From Gammaproteobacteria bacterium (GTDB taxonomy: Bacteria > Pseudomonadota > Gammaproteobacteria > Pseudomonadales > Oceanobacteraceae): DNA of 34,115 nucleotides. The position numbers and the translations under genes were made by a program. Positions within the stretch are counted from its first letter, which is position 1. Every line of letters begins with the position of its first letter. The stretch covers positions 1 to 34,115 of the forward strand of contig JABXIK010000136.1 in the NCBI GenBank assembly GCA_013373125.1, read 5' to 3'. Shown one piece after another: positions 24,486 to 32,157 of this stretch. The notes under the pieces were generated by a model. That model was not told the origin of the DNA and did not search any database. It saw nothing but the letters and a program-made list of their open reading frames with translations.

Positions 24486-25421
24486 TCAGTATTTGTCTGT
24501 TTGCGAAAACGCTCGATCTTGGCTTGCCGCCAATGCTTTTTCTAAGCCGCCCATTGCCTTCAATAAACTATGGCAAAATGGCACAAGCCAATTACAGCTC
24601 ACGGCAAATTCATGGGCAAATTTAGCATCCACTTCATCACCAATATCCAAGGCATCTTCTTGTTCGAGCAACAGCTTAATTCGCTTAATTGATAAGTCAT
24701 CCTGCAATAAAAAGCTCACATTCTCTTGCCAGACGAGCGCCAACTTACTCACGATCTTACCGGCATCCATGTGGACAGAAAGCTCATCTGTAAGCAGATC
24801 TTGATTACGTGCCCGCACCAAGGCACCTTCAGCGTCTTGTAGCTCCACCTCTTCGCCCAAGGCCCAATCTTCTGGAAGAGAGGTGGGATTCTGCAGCCAT
24901 TGAGTCATGACATGACTTGGAGAATTATCTGAATTCACTAACGAGATTGGCAATCCATCTAGAGTGTCGCGTAAAAATGCCGTGGCATCATCAGCACTTT
25001 TTGCACTGCCAGATAACACCATCAACCAGCCTTGCTTAGGAAAGATCAAAATAGGTAAACGACTAGACTTGGTAAATGCCTTAGGCAGCAGTTCTTGCGT
25101 CAAGTCGTCTTTCATTTGCTGGCGAATCTTACGGCTCGGGCTGAAGCCTTCAGCCAATTCAAACTCTTCCACTTTCGCCTGTAAGTACTCATTCACCACA
25201 GCAGCAGGCAATAATCGCTTTTCTTGTTTAAGCATCAGTAATTGGGCGCCGTGAGCTTCATATACTCGCTCGCCAGTACTCACTGGGCTCACCCAACCCT
25301 GAGATGATAATTGTTGTGATAAACAGGGCTCAAAGGGCTTACCAGCCAACAATTGTTCCAATTTATCGAGATTTGGTAGGGGTTTATTCAGTACATACCA
25401 ATAAAAATTACGAACTTGCAT
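24486..25421 (-). CDS. rdgC: Recombination-associated protein RdgC
   Basis: The 311-residue protein matches RdgC throughout: the start MQVRNFYWYVLNKPLP, then FEPCLSQQLSSQGWVSP, and the LPILIFPKQGWLMV strand. The length agrees with the usual 300-305. RdgC forms a ring-shaped dimer around double-stranded DNA and restrains RecA filament activity; it matters for replication restart and, in some bacteria, pilin variation. AGAGG eight bases upstream supports the start. A promoter with -10 CATAAT and -35 TTGTTC, 18 bp apart, lies just upstream (25445-25474). It is monocistronic or weakly read through into rhombosortase. Confidence 0.96.
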   Translation of the reverse strand: MQVRNFYWYVLNKPLPNLDKLEQLLAGKPFEPCLSQQLSSQGWVSPVSTGERVYEAHGAQLLMLKQEKRLLPAAVVNEYLQAKVEEFELAEGFSPSRKIRQQMKDDLTQELLPKAFTKSSRLPILIFPKQGWLMVLSGSAKSADDATAFLRDTLDGLPISLVNSDNSPSHVMTQWLQNPTSLPEDWALGEEVELQDAEGALVRARNQDLLTDELSVHMDAGKIVSKLALVWQENVSFLLQDDLSIKRIKLLLEQEDALDIGDEVDAKFAHEFAVSCNWLVPFCHSLLKAMGGLEKALAASQDRAFSQTDKY

Positions 25422-25444
25422 ACACGACCTCTTAGTGGCCGCGC

Positions 25445-25474
25445 ATTATGCCCAACTGGCAGGATTAAGAACAA
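25445..25474 (-). promoter_or_regulatory. Candidate sigma-70 promoter of rdgC
   Basis: On the minus strand TTGTTC (-35) and CATAAT (-10) are 18 bp apart, ending 23 bp before the rdgC start. The -10 matches consensus at five of six bases; the -35 match is weaker. Confidence 0.45.
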
Positions 25475-25606
25475 GCACTTGCGACATGATTACTGTAAGA
25501 AAACGTCACTCATGTGAATTCTGGCCCAGTGCGTCCCAAATAAAATTGAATCTTTATTCAGCAAACCTTTGTTTACACAAAATTCCAACTAGATCACAAA
25601 ACACAA

Positions 25607-25636
25607 TTGAATGGGGTCACGCTTAGATGGTATAAG
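25607..25636 (+). promoter_or_regulatory. Candidate sigma-70 promoter of the chalcone-isomerase-like gene
   Basis: TTGAAT (-35) and TATAAG (-10) are 18 bp apart, with a TGG just before the -10. This gives a leader of about 25 bases before ATG 25669. The -10 matches at five of six bases. Confidence 0.5.
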
Positions 25637-25668
25637 TGGCCCACATTAATAAAAAAAAGAGCCCTCCC

Positions 25669-26283
25669 ATGAGATTGCTTACACCTATATTCCTTCTCGT
25701 TACAACACTACTAGTAATGCCTAATGTAAACGCATATACAGTGGATGGAGTGGAGTTCAGTGAAGTAGTGCCAGCCAATGCTGAACGACCGGAACTTAAA
25801 TTGAATGGTGCATCTCTGCGCGAGCTGTATTTATTAATTGAAACCTATGTTGGGGCCCTTTATTTGGAGAATCCTTCTACTGACGCTCAATCCATTCTAG
25901 ACAGCGAAGAACACAAACGTATGGTCTTCCACGTGATGATGAAAAAAGTCGGTGCCCGCCGCATTGCCAACGCCCTACAAGAAGCCCTTGTAATGAACGT
26001 AACCAAAGAGCAGCACAAGAAGCTCGGCGGTGAAATCGAACAAATGTTGAGCTATTTCGACGGTAAGATGCATCGTGGCGAAGAGGCCATTTTTGACTAC
26101 CTTCCAGGCAAAGGCACGCAAATTACGATCAACAATGAAGTGAAAGGCATTATCCCGGGCAAAGATTATTTCCGTGCCATGCTATCCATTTGGATTGGTG
26201 AAAACCCAGTTGGTCGGACCTTCAAGGATGACATTCTTGGTTTGAACCGTTTAGATAAGACATCTCAAGTAGCAGGACAATAA
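25669..26283 (+). CDS. Exported chalcone-isomerase-like protein
   Basis: This 204-residue protein carries a signal peptide (MRLLTPIFLLVTTLLVMPNVNA, cut before YTVDG) and a bacterial chalcone-isomerase-like domain. Conserved stretches are LNGASLRELYLLIETYVGALYLENPS and FDYLPGKGTQITINNEVKG. The plant-type flavonoid reaction is unlikely; bacterial relatives are periplasmic and may bind fatty acids or similar ligands, by analogy with fatty-acid-binding plant homologues. I chose ATG 25669 because it starts the signal peptide. A GTG 33 bases earlier would extend it with Lys-rich sequence and overlap the promoter. It is monocistronic and ends at a very strong terminator inside the next gene. Confidence 0.85.
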   Translation: MRLLTPIFLLVTTLLVMPNVNAYTVDGVEFSEVVPANAERPELKLNGASLRELYLLIETYVGALYLENPSTDAQSILDSEEHKRMVFHVMMKKVGARRIANALQEALVMNVTKEQHKKLGGEIEQMLSYFDGKMHRGEEAIFDYLPGKGTQITINNEVKGIIPGKDYFRAMLSIWIGENPVGRTFKDDILGLNRLDKTSQVAGQ

Positions 26284-26291
26284 TCGCATAT

Positions 26292-26909
26292 CTAATCCTG
26301 TTTCTGATAATGGGCCAAGAATACTTCTTGGCCCATTTTTTTTATCTGCATATCAATCATGGCCTTAAACGGTTTCATCAAATCACGAAACGTGTTTGAG
26401 CCAGTTAAGTACTCACAAGCAAAACTCACCGCTTCGAGCGTAGAAACTCCACCTTCAATACTTGAACTGCGAATCTGATATTGGGTTTTAGGAATATCCG
26501 TTAATTGCGCACACGGTAATTCATGCAACCATGGATTCATATGCCAAATGCGCTTAGCTTTGCGCCAGGTGCCATCGATAATGATGAGGTATTGAATATT
26601 TGCTTGTACCGCCAATGCAGGATCGTCTAAGGACCAATTGTCACTTTCCTCTGAAGGAAACAATATCCGGCAAGTTTGAGGTTTTTCAAGTAACGCCTGC
26701 AATTTAGGATGACCGCTAAAGTCCTCACCCACCCACACATCGATGGGTGAAATGCATTGCTTGAGTATCGGAACCGTCGCAAGTGCCTGTTTTTGCTCAC
26801 TGGGGTGTTGTAAAATCACCAGCTCACAAGGCGCCTTCAGCGACACTAAATGCGGGCATAAACATACGGCTTGCGGACGTTGGCAGCCTTCACATATTTC
26901 TCTTGGCAT
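26292..26909 (-). CDS. tapT: tRNA-uridine aminocarboxypropyltransferase (DTW domain, TapT/YfiP-like)
   Basis: This 205-residue DTW-domain protein has an N-terminal cysteine cluster (CEGC, then CLC; residues 6-18) and the family motif as IDGTWRKAKR, a DGTW form. IRSSSIEGGVSTLEAVS is the second conserved block. The E. coli homologue YfiP/TapT transfers the aminocarboxypropyl group of S-adenosylmethionine to uridine 47 of tRNAs (acp3U), and cytoplasmic action is expected here. Its start codon is 8 bp from that of rluA on the opposite strand, so its promoter must lie within rluA. The last codons contain the terminator of the converging chalcone-isomerase-like gene. Confidence 0.88.
   Translation of the reverse strand: MPREICEGCQRPQAVCLCPHLVSLKAPCELVILQHPSEQKQALATVPILKQCISPIDVWVGEDFSGHPKLQALLEKPQTCRILFPSEESDNWSLDDPALAVQANIQYLIIIDGTWRKAKRIWHMNPWLHELPCAQLTDIPKTQYQIRSSSIEGGVSTLEAVSFACEYLTGSNTFRDLMKPFKAMIDMQIKKMGQEVFLAHYQKQD
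26309..26343 (+). terminator. Strong terminator embedded in the 3' end of tapT
   Basis: Arms of 13 bp, AATGGGCCAAGAA and TTCTTGGCCCATT, pair perfectly around TAC and are followed by a run of T residues on the plus strand. It terminates the chalcone-isomerase-like gene. The whole hairpin is also coding sequence for the C-terminus of tapT on the minus strand, where no U-tract follows it, so it is directional. Confidence 0.92.
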
Positions 26910-26917
26910 ATTGCTCG

Positions 26918-27523
26918 ATGCAGATTTTATATCAGGATAAACATTTACTGGTGATCAACAAACCCAGTGGTTTGCTTTCTCAGCCGGGCAGTTTAGATAC
27001 CAGCGTGGTTACCGAACTGGAGTCTCGATTTCCGTTTCTGGGTGTGGTCCATCGTTTAGATCAAGGCACATCCGGTATCATGGTCATGGCGCTAAACCAA
27101 AAAAGCCTATCTCATCTTGCTAAGCAATTTCAATTTCGCACCACTTTCAAACTGTATGAAGCAGAAGTATTTGGTCAACTGCCTCTCACAAAAGGCCATA
27201 TTAATTTGCCTTTACGTTGCGACTGGCCCAATCGCCCCAAACAAATTGTCAGCGAAGATGGTAAACCCTCACTCACTCACTGGCATTGCATTGAGTCAAC
27301 ACCGGAACGCAGCCGGGTCATACTCATTCCACACACAGGGCGCAGCCATCAGCTGAGGGTTCACTTAGCCAGTCTTGGTCACCCTATTATTGGCGATTAC
27401 TTTTATGCCCACGAACAAGCATTAGCCATGAGCCCACGCCTACACTTACATGCAAAGAAGCTGGTTATACACCATCCGGTGACGAATCAAAGACTCAGCT
27501 TTGAAAGCCAGGCACCGTTTTGA
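26918..27523 (+). CDS. rluA: Dual-specificity pseudouridine synthase RluA (23S rRNA U746 / tRNA U32)
   Basis: This 201-residue protein matches E. coli RluA in its characteristic segments: ILYQDKHLLVINKPSGLLS at the start, VHRLDQGTSGIMV with catalytic Asp48, LPLRCDWPNRPKQ, and TGRSHQLRVHLASLGHPI near the end. RluA makes pseudouridine at 23S rRNA position 746 and tRNA position 32. I chose ATG 26918, which begins exactly at the conserved ILYQD; the frame is open upstream, but that part is antisense to tapT. There is no clear ribosome-binding site. The N-terminus is about 15 residues shorter than in E. coli. It is divergent from tapT with an 8-bp gap. Confidence 0.9.
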   Translation: MQILYQDKHLLVINKPSGLLSQPGSLDTSVVTELESRFPFLGVVHRLDQGTSGIMVMALNQKSLSHLAKQFQFRTTFKLYEAEVFGQLPLTKGHINLPLRCDWPNRPKQIVSEDGKPSLTHWHCIESTPERSRVILIPHTGRSHQLRVHLASLGHPIIGDYFYAHEQALAMSPRLHLHAKKLVIHHPVTNQRLSFESQAPF

Positions 27524-27539
27524 TAGTAATCGCGCAGGC

Positions 27540-27992
27540 TTATTGCTCTAAAGGGGTTGCTGAATTATTGGCGATACACAAATCGATAAAGTCTTGAGGC
27601 AAAACCGGTGTTGGTTGCTTATTTTCATCAATGGCAACAAAACTGAATACACCCGTGATGGCCTTCTCACAACCGTCTTGATATAAATCTTCCACATACA
27701 TATCGACACGCACTTTCAAACTTGTGCGTCCCACCTCAATGACTTGAGCGATTAGCTCCACCACTGATCCTGCTGGTACTGGGTGCTTAAAATCTATTTT
27801 ATCTGAACTTACGGTTACGATGCGTTGGCGACTGAAGCGAGTAGCAGCGATAAACGACACCTCATCCATCCATTGCAATGCCGTGCCACCAAATAACGTA
27901 TCATGATGATTAGTCGTATCCGGAAAGACAGCTTTAGTAACATGGGTTTTGGCTAACGATTTACGCTGGCTAATGATTTCATCTAACGTCAT
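27540..27992 (-). CDS. Acyl-CoA thioesterase (hotdog fold, YciA/cytosolic hydrolase type)
   Basis: This 150-residue single hotdog domain has the motif TTNHHDTLFGGTALQWMDEVS (about 26-46), where the residues between N and GG and the acidic WMDE pair form the active site in this thioesterase group. It hydrolyses acyl-CoA to free acid and CoA; hexameric YciA-type enzymes take a broad range. I chose ATG 27992 since GGAAAAG lies just upstream; a TTG four codons earlier is the alternative. It is the last gene on the long minus-strand run, about 90 bp after the alpha/beta hydrolase gene, so it may be transcribed with it or alone. Confidence 0.9.
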   Translation of the reverse strand: MTLDEIISQRKSLAKTHVTKAVFPDTTNHHDTLFGGTALQWMDEVSFIAATRFSRQRIVTVSSDKIDFKHPVPAGSVVELIAQVIEVGRTSLKVRVDMYVEDLYQDGCEKAITGVFSFVAIDENKQPTPVLPQDFIDLCIANNSATPLEQ

Positions 27993-28085
27993 ATTCTTTT
28001 CCAATAGCTTAACCGCAACAGTTTGGACGAATCCAGCCTATAAGGCCAATGATGATTTTTCATTAAAACCTTGAGTTAAATCCAT

Positions 28086-28937
28086 TTAGACATGACGCAA
28101 AACAAAGCCATGTATTAAGTCTGCGACTTCATTTACATCACCATCGAGATGTAAATGATGTCCGCCACCTAACCAATGCCACTCTTTTTCTGCTTGTATG
28201 TTCTGCCAGCGAGATTGCGCTTGTTCTAAAGTAAACAAACCATCATCTGCAAAAATACCTAATACAGGGCAACGAATGGACGCAATAAAGCTGACAATGA
28301 CATCTTCAGGTAAGCGCATCATAGAGGTATAGCGCAACCTCTTGTCGTTACGCCAAGCAAATCCAGACGCTTGTTCAATTAAACCACGCTCAACTATTTT
28401 TTTGGCACTGTCATCGGCTAATTTCAATGAACCCTGTAAACGCGCATGAATAAAACTGTCTTTACTTTCTTTTGCTGACTGTTGGGGGTTATGCTTTTTC
28501 ATACGATTAATGGCTTCTGCCAAGCGAAGTGGCGCGGTTTCCACTTCACCCGCCATAGGGCCAATGGCTTCAATCAAGGTTAAGCTTTTTAATCGATCAG
28601 GAAAGGTGCCCGCATAAAGTGTTGATATAGCCGCCCCCATCGAATGACCCAGTAGATGGCAACGCTCCCAACTTAACGCATCCAAAATGTGCTCGACATC
28701 CTCGACTCCAGCCCATAAATGATAGTGCTGATGCTGCGGCCAATGGCCACTCAAACCATGACCCGGTAAATCGACAGCAACCACACAATATTCTTTAAGC
28801 AAAGGCGCTAAATTTGAAAAACTCTCAGCATTATCTAACCAGCCATGCAAAGCCAAAACTTTTTCACCGCTCGGGTTACCCCACTGCAAACCACGAATAA
28901 CAATCCCTTTAATTTTTAGCTCGATATTCTCAGGCAT
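28086..28937 (-). CDS. Alpha/beta-fold hydrolase
   Basis: The 283-residue serine hydrolase has the nucleophile Ser99 in LLGHSMGAAIS, the oxyanion HGWLDNAESF (30-40), and VDLPGHGLS. The catalytic acid is probably the Asp in IFADDGLF, and the histidine GGGHHLHLD near the end. The substrate is not evident; related proteins are esterases or thioesterases. I chose ATG 28937 with AGGT eight bases ahead; a TTG at 28955 would overlap the preceding stop. It ends a run with the traB/gumN-like gene directly upstream. There is no signal peptide, so it is cytoplasmic. Confidence 0.88.
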   Translation of the reverse strand: MPENIELKIKGIVIRGLQWGNPSGEKVLALHGWLDNAESFSNLAPLLKEYCVVAVDLPGHGLSGHWPQHQHYHLWAGVEDVEHILDALSWERCHLLGHSMGAAISTLYAGTFPDRLKSLTLIEAIGPMAGEVETAPLRLAEAINRMKKHNPQQSAKESKDSFIHARLQGSLKLADDSAKKIVERGLIEQASGFAWRNDKRLRYTSMMRLPEDVIVSFIASIRCPVLGIFADDGLFTLEQAQSRWQNIQAEKEWHWLGGGHHLHLDGDVNEVADLIHGFVLRHV

Positions 28938-28948
28938 CGTAATAACCT

Positions 28949-29842
28949 TTACCAAGGACTCACATTTAAGCTAGGAGGCGTCACCGCAAACCCTGCTTTA
29001 CGCAATAAATTTAACAAACCAAATTCACCTGGAAGGTGTAATGCTCCCACAGCAATAAATGTGCGGCCTTTTTTCAACTCAGGTAGCATGCGCTCTAACA
29101 TACGTTGATTACGCTCATCAATTAATGAATGCATGAGGCGCTTTGCCAGTTCATCATCTTGGCTTTGCATTTCCATGCTACGGCGATAAATCTCATCCAA
29201 ATCCCCTTTCAGATACGCCAAAACCAGTTTTTCATTAAGCTCTTGAACTTGTGGCAAAAAATCCAGAGAGTCTTTTAATAATGTTATTTGATCCTTTTCG
29301 CTTAGTTCATCAAAAACTGATAATTGCTCTTGTAAGGTTTCCAATGCGCAAAGCTGTTTGTATTGATGCACACCCCAATGATAAAGCTGCTCATCCAATG
29401 CATAACCACCTTGGCTTTCAGGGCGGCTCACTACCACCATGGCAGCCCAGGGTTTTAAATGCACTGACTCTAGCGGGGTCATTCCCTTTTTATGCAAAAT
29501 CAAACTCAAGCGGTTAAATAAGGGGTCACCCAAGATCTCATCCAAATATTGATCCTTAGGTAACAACATAGCCCGACCAATACTCACTTGAGTTTCACGG
29601 TTGGGTAAGATTTCCAAACACAAGGTTTTGGATTCGTTGAAACGCCGAATGACTTCGTTATCTAAATCTTTTACACGCTTATCATCAATGTGAATCGTGC
29701 CAAATAAAAAAGAAGGGGGTTGTTGCGGCTTATGAATACGCCACAGTAAGCCTGTGCCCACTTGAGCACTAGCATATACACTAATGAACGTCGTTAATAA
29801 AAGAACTAATACGCCGATAAGATGTTTTGCAGCATTCCGCAT
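28949..29842 (-). CDS. TraB/GumN-family exported protein
   Basis: This 297-residue protein begins with a hydrophobic signal peptide (about 1-27, ending VYASA). The TraB/GumN hallmarks are FGTIHIDD near the start and FIAVGALHLPGEFGLL near the end, two GxxH elements that may form a metalloprotease-like site as in Tiki proteins. The gene starts inside the 3' end of sixA (37-bp overlap); the signal peptide argues that this start is right. Its biochemical role is unknown in bacteria. It lies in the operon led by rssB. Confidence 0.87.
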   Translation of the reverse strand: MRNAAKHLIGVLVLLLTTFISVYASAQVGTGLLWRIHKPQQPPSFLFGTIHIDDKRVKDLDNEVIRRFNESKTLCLEILPNRETQVSIGRAMLLPKDQYLDEILGDPLFNRLSLILHKKGMTPLESVHLKPWAAMVVVSRPESQGGYALDEQLYHWGVHQYKQLCALETLQEQLSVFDELSEKDQITLLKDSLDFLPQVQELNEKLVLAYLKGDLDEIYRRSMEMQSQDDELAKRLMHSLIDERNQRMLERMLPELKKGRTFIAVGALHLPGEFGLLNLLRKAGFAVTPPSLNVSPW

Positions 29843-30270
29843 TGGCTAGCAAACACCTCTGTTTGAATGGAAACAATAGCAGCCGTATCCACATGACGGC
29901 CACGCGTATTACCATCGCATAAATGTGTGGTTAAACGACCAGCAAAGGTTTGATGACACACGAGTAGAATATTGAGATTCTCACCTTCAATATCTAATAG
30001 AGTATCTAAGGCTGGTTGGGTTGGCACATCTGGTGTAATCCACTGCACCGTGCTTTCTCGTGCGGCGGATACGCCATTTTGTTTAAGTAACTGCCAGGTT
30101 TGTTGAGCCCTAAGATATGGGCTCACAAACACATGTGTAAATGCTTGATCCTGCAGAAACTGGGCATTCGTCAAAACTTGACGTTGTCCCTCTTCTGTTA
30201 AAGGACGTAACTCATCACTGTGCACCATGGACTGAGCCTGTCCATGCCGCATGATCCAAAGTTTATGCAT
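29806..30270 (-). CDS. sixA: Phosphohistidine phosphatase SixA
   Basis: This 154-residue histidine-phosphatase-superfamily protein starts MHKLWIMRHGQAQ, with the RHG motif holding the catalytic His9. YLRAQQTWQLL and LLVCHQTFAGRL (second His) complete the active site. SixA removes phosphate from histidine phosphotransfer domains, such as ArcB, or from the nitrogen PTS protein NPr in E. coli. I chose the ATG at 30270 to match the usual N-terminus; ATG 30285 is also possible and both ribosome-binding sites are weak. It lies between the DUF4389 gene and the traB/gumN-like gene, overlapping both. No partner kinase is encoded in the window. Confidence 0.92.
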   Translation of the reverse strand: MHKLWIMRHGQAQSMVHSDELRPLTEEGQRQVLTNAQFLQDQAFTHVFVSPYLRAQQTWQLLKQNGVSAARESTVQWITPDVPTQPALDTLLDIEGENLNILLVCHQTFAGRLTTHLCDGNTRGRHVDTAAIVSIQTEVFASQCGMLQNILSAY

Positions 30271-30628
30271 CGCTTTCTTCAGCATCAGCTAGCTTTTTAG
30301 CTGATGTTTTACGCGCCGTTTTTCGTTTGGTTGTTGTCGTACCAGCCTTTTTCTCTTCTTTAGGCCAGTCACTAAACGGATAGGGTTTTTCTTCTGAGTT
30401 ATAACTTAAATAATTAATGATCTGAGCCACATACAAACTTAGGCCTTTTGCAAATTGACGTAAGCCATCATTTGCATCACCACTAAGTAGTACATAAAAC
30501 CACTGACTAATCGCCACTAACAAAACCAGAATATCAACGATGCGATAAACAATAAAAAACAGCACCATAAATAAACTGCGCAGCCAAAATGATTCTGACT
30601 TCAAGTTGTCTTTCCAGCGCTTCTCCAT
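30263..30628 (-). CDS. DUF4389 membrane protein
   Basis: The 121-residue protein has one or two membrane segments (residues 14-47) and the DUF4389 pattern RSLFMVLFFIVYRIVDILVLLV followed by SQWFYVLLSG. A strongly basic tail (about 95-113, TTTTKRKTARKTSAKK) follows, ending in acidic residues. It probably sits in the inner membrane with the basic tail in the cytoplasm, where it may touch lipids or nucleic acid. The gene begins 3 bp after gpsA and overlaps sixA by a few bases. Pseudomonads also have a DUF4389 gene beside gpsA, as far as I recall. The role is unknown. Confidence 0.85.
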   Translation of the reverse strand: MEKRWKDNLKSESFWLRSLFMVLFFIVYRIVDILVLLVAISQWFYVLLSGDANDGLRQFAKGLSLYVAQIINYLSYNSEEKPYPFSDWPKEEKKAGTTTTKRKTARKTSAKKLADAEESDA

Positions 30629-30631
30629 TGC

Positions 30632-31669
30632 TTATGCCCCTCTAGGTAAAGAAAATTCCACGTCCGTATTATGATCCCCAGTCATTAATGCAGTGGCCAC
30701 TTCATCCACTTTTACGCCTTCAAATAACACAGCGTACAACGCATTAACTAAAGGCATATAAATACCCATTTCGTTCGCTTCATTGCGTACATAACGCAAT
30801 GTATTAATCCCTTCTGCTACTTCACCTAGGGATTCAATCGCTTGTTCAAGGCTCTCACCCTTACCTACCGCATATCCCACACGATAGTTTCGACTTAAAG
30901 GTGACACACAGGTAGCCACCAAATCGCCTACTCCGGCTAACCCTAAAAACGTCATCGGGTTCGCGCCCTGAGAGACCGCAAAACGACTCATTTCTGCAAG
31001 ACTACGTGTAATCAACATGGCCTTGGTATTCTCACCATAACCCAGTGCTGCGGCCATGCCTGTGATAATCGCATAAATATTTTTCAGTGCGCCGCCTAAT
31101 TCCACGCCATACATATCGGCATTGACATAAATGCGGAAAAACTTACAACTTAGGCTTTGCTGAATAAAATCACGGACACGTTTATCTTTACTGGCAATAA
31201 CGGTTGCTGCCAATTGCCCTTGTGCGATTTCTTTTGCCAAATTTGGACCACTAATCACACCCACAGGGTTAGCAGGAAAAACACCGCGCAATATATCACT
31301 CATCAAATTAAAACCATCCGGTTCAATACCTTTGGTGGTACTGATGAGCATTTGTTCTTTTTCCACCATCCCTTGTGTGCGTTCAACTAACTCACGAAAC
31401 GACTTACTTGGTACAGCATAGAAAATAACTTGGCTACCAGAGATGGCACTTTCTAAGTCATCTGTAGCGGTAATCGCTGCGTGTAATTTAACACCCGGTA
31501 AGTATTGTTTATTTTCACGCTCACTTTTAATATCAGCAATGGTTTGCGTATTACGCATCCACAGGCTCACGTCGAAGCCGTTCTCTGCCAATATATTCGA
31601 GATTGCAGTACCAAAACTACCGCCACCTAAAACCGTGGCCTTTTGTACTGTTGTGTTTTGTGCCGTCAT
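30632..31669 (-). CDS. gpsA: Glycerol-3-phosphate dehydrogenase [NAD(P)+]
   Basis: The 345-residue enzyme reduces dihydroxyacetone phosphate to sn-glycerol-3-phosphate, the backbone of all phospholipids. The dinucleotide-binding GGGSFGTA lies at the start. [10 protein letters not shown], the catalytic lysine region [15 protein letters not shown], and the late block [12 protein letters not shown] are all present. It starts 4 bp after rssC, so phospholipid precursor synthesis is transcribed with a stress-type signalling pair. The length fits the family with a slightly extended N-terminus. Confidence 0.97.
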   Translation of the reverse strand: MTAQNTTVQKATVLGGGSFGTAISNILAENGFDVSLWMRNTQTIADIKSERENKQYLPGVKLHAAITATDDLESAISGSQVIFYAVPSKSFRELVERTQGMVEKEQMLISTTKGIEPDGFNLMSDILRGVFPANPVGVISGPNLAKEIAQGQLAATVIASKDKRVRDFIQQSLSCKFFRIYVNADMYGVELGGALKNIYAIITGMAAALGYGENTKAMLITRSLAEMSRFAVSQGANPMTFLGLAGVGDLVATCVSPLSRNYRVGYAVGKGESLEQAIESLGEVAEGINTLRYVRNEANEMGIYMPLVNALYAVLFEGVKVDEVATALMTGDHNTDVEFSLPRGA

Positions 31670-31673
31670 AAAA

Positions 31674-32156
31674 CTAATTGTCTTCTAAACTTTTCACTAA
31701 ATCCTGAAACGCTTCACGGTTATTCTGATTCATGTCCATAAGTAATTTATGGGCTTCCAGAACATGCTTTTTCATTGCGGCTTCATCAACGGATTTCAGT
31801 GGTAATTCATCAAGGTATTCCACTTTGGAAACCAATTCTTTTACGATATAAAACACCTGATCGAACCCCATGCTTAACAGGATGCGATTAATATCATCTT
31901 GAGTAGAGATGATAGTGGGTAATTGACCGTACTTTTCTTTGTAAAGAATGGAGATCTTGGCCAACTGACCAAGAGATGTACTATCAATGCACTGGGTTTC
32001 AGTTAAATCGATAATAACGGTTTTGAAATCTTCACTTTCAAACATTTGATCAGTGTATTGATCAAGGGTACTGCACAAGCTTAAACGTACATCACCGACA
32101 AACTTAATAATGTAAATACCCTGGCTTTGAGCAACGAGAATTTTTCCCGTATTCAT
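31674..32156 (-). CDS. rssC: STAS-domain anti-anti-sigma factor-like protein (RssC type)
   Basis: This 160-residue protein has a STAS domain (about 1-105) with the phosphorylation segment [10 protein letters not shown]; Ser59 is the likely phospho-acceptor, as in SpoIIAA. A helical C-terminal extension (about 115-160) follows, longer than in minimal SpoIIAA. Only 1 bp separates it from rssB, so RssB's PP2C domain is the expected phosphatase. In Pseudomonas the same pair (RssB/RssC) is known from the family, and a related system HsbR/HsbA works through partner switching with FlgM. The kinase and target are not encoded in this window. Confidence 0.87.
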   Translation of the reverse strand: MNTGKILVAQSQGIYIIKFVGDVRLSLCSTLDQYTDQMFESEDFKTVIIDLTETQCIDSTSLGQLAKISILYKEKYGQLPTIISTQDDINRILLSMGFDQVFYIVKELVSKVEYLDELPLKSVDEAAMKKHVLEAHKLLMDMNQNNREAFQDLVKSLEDN

Positions 32157-32157
32157 G

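Noticed and set aside
25435..25626. A 63-residue reading frame between rdgC and the chalcone-isomerase-like gene
   Set aside because: It lies over predicted promoters of both flanking genes and has no protein-like pattern.
26783..26917. Longer N-terminus for rluA running antisense to tapT
   Set aside because: Homology to RluA begins at ILYQD, and the upstream part has no family resemblance.
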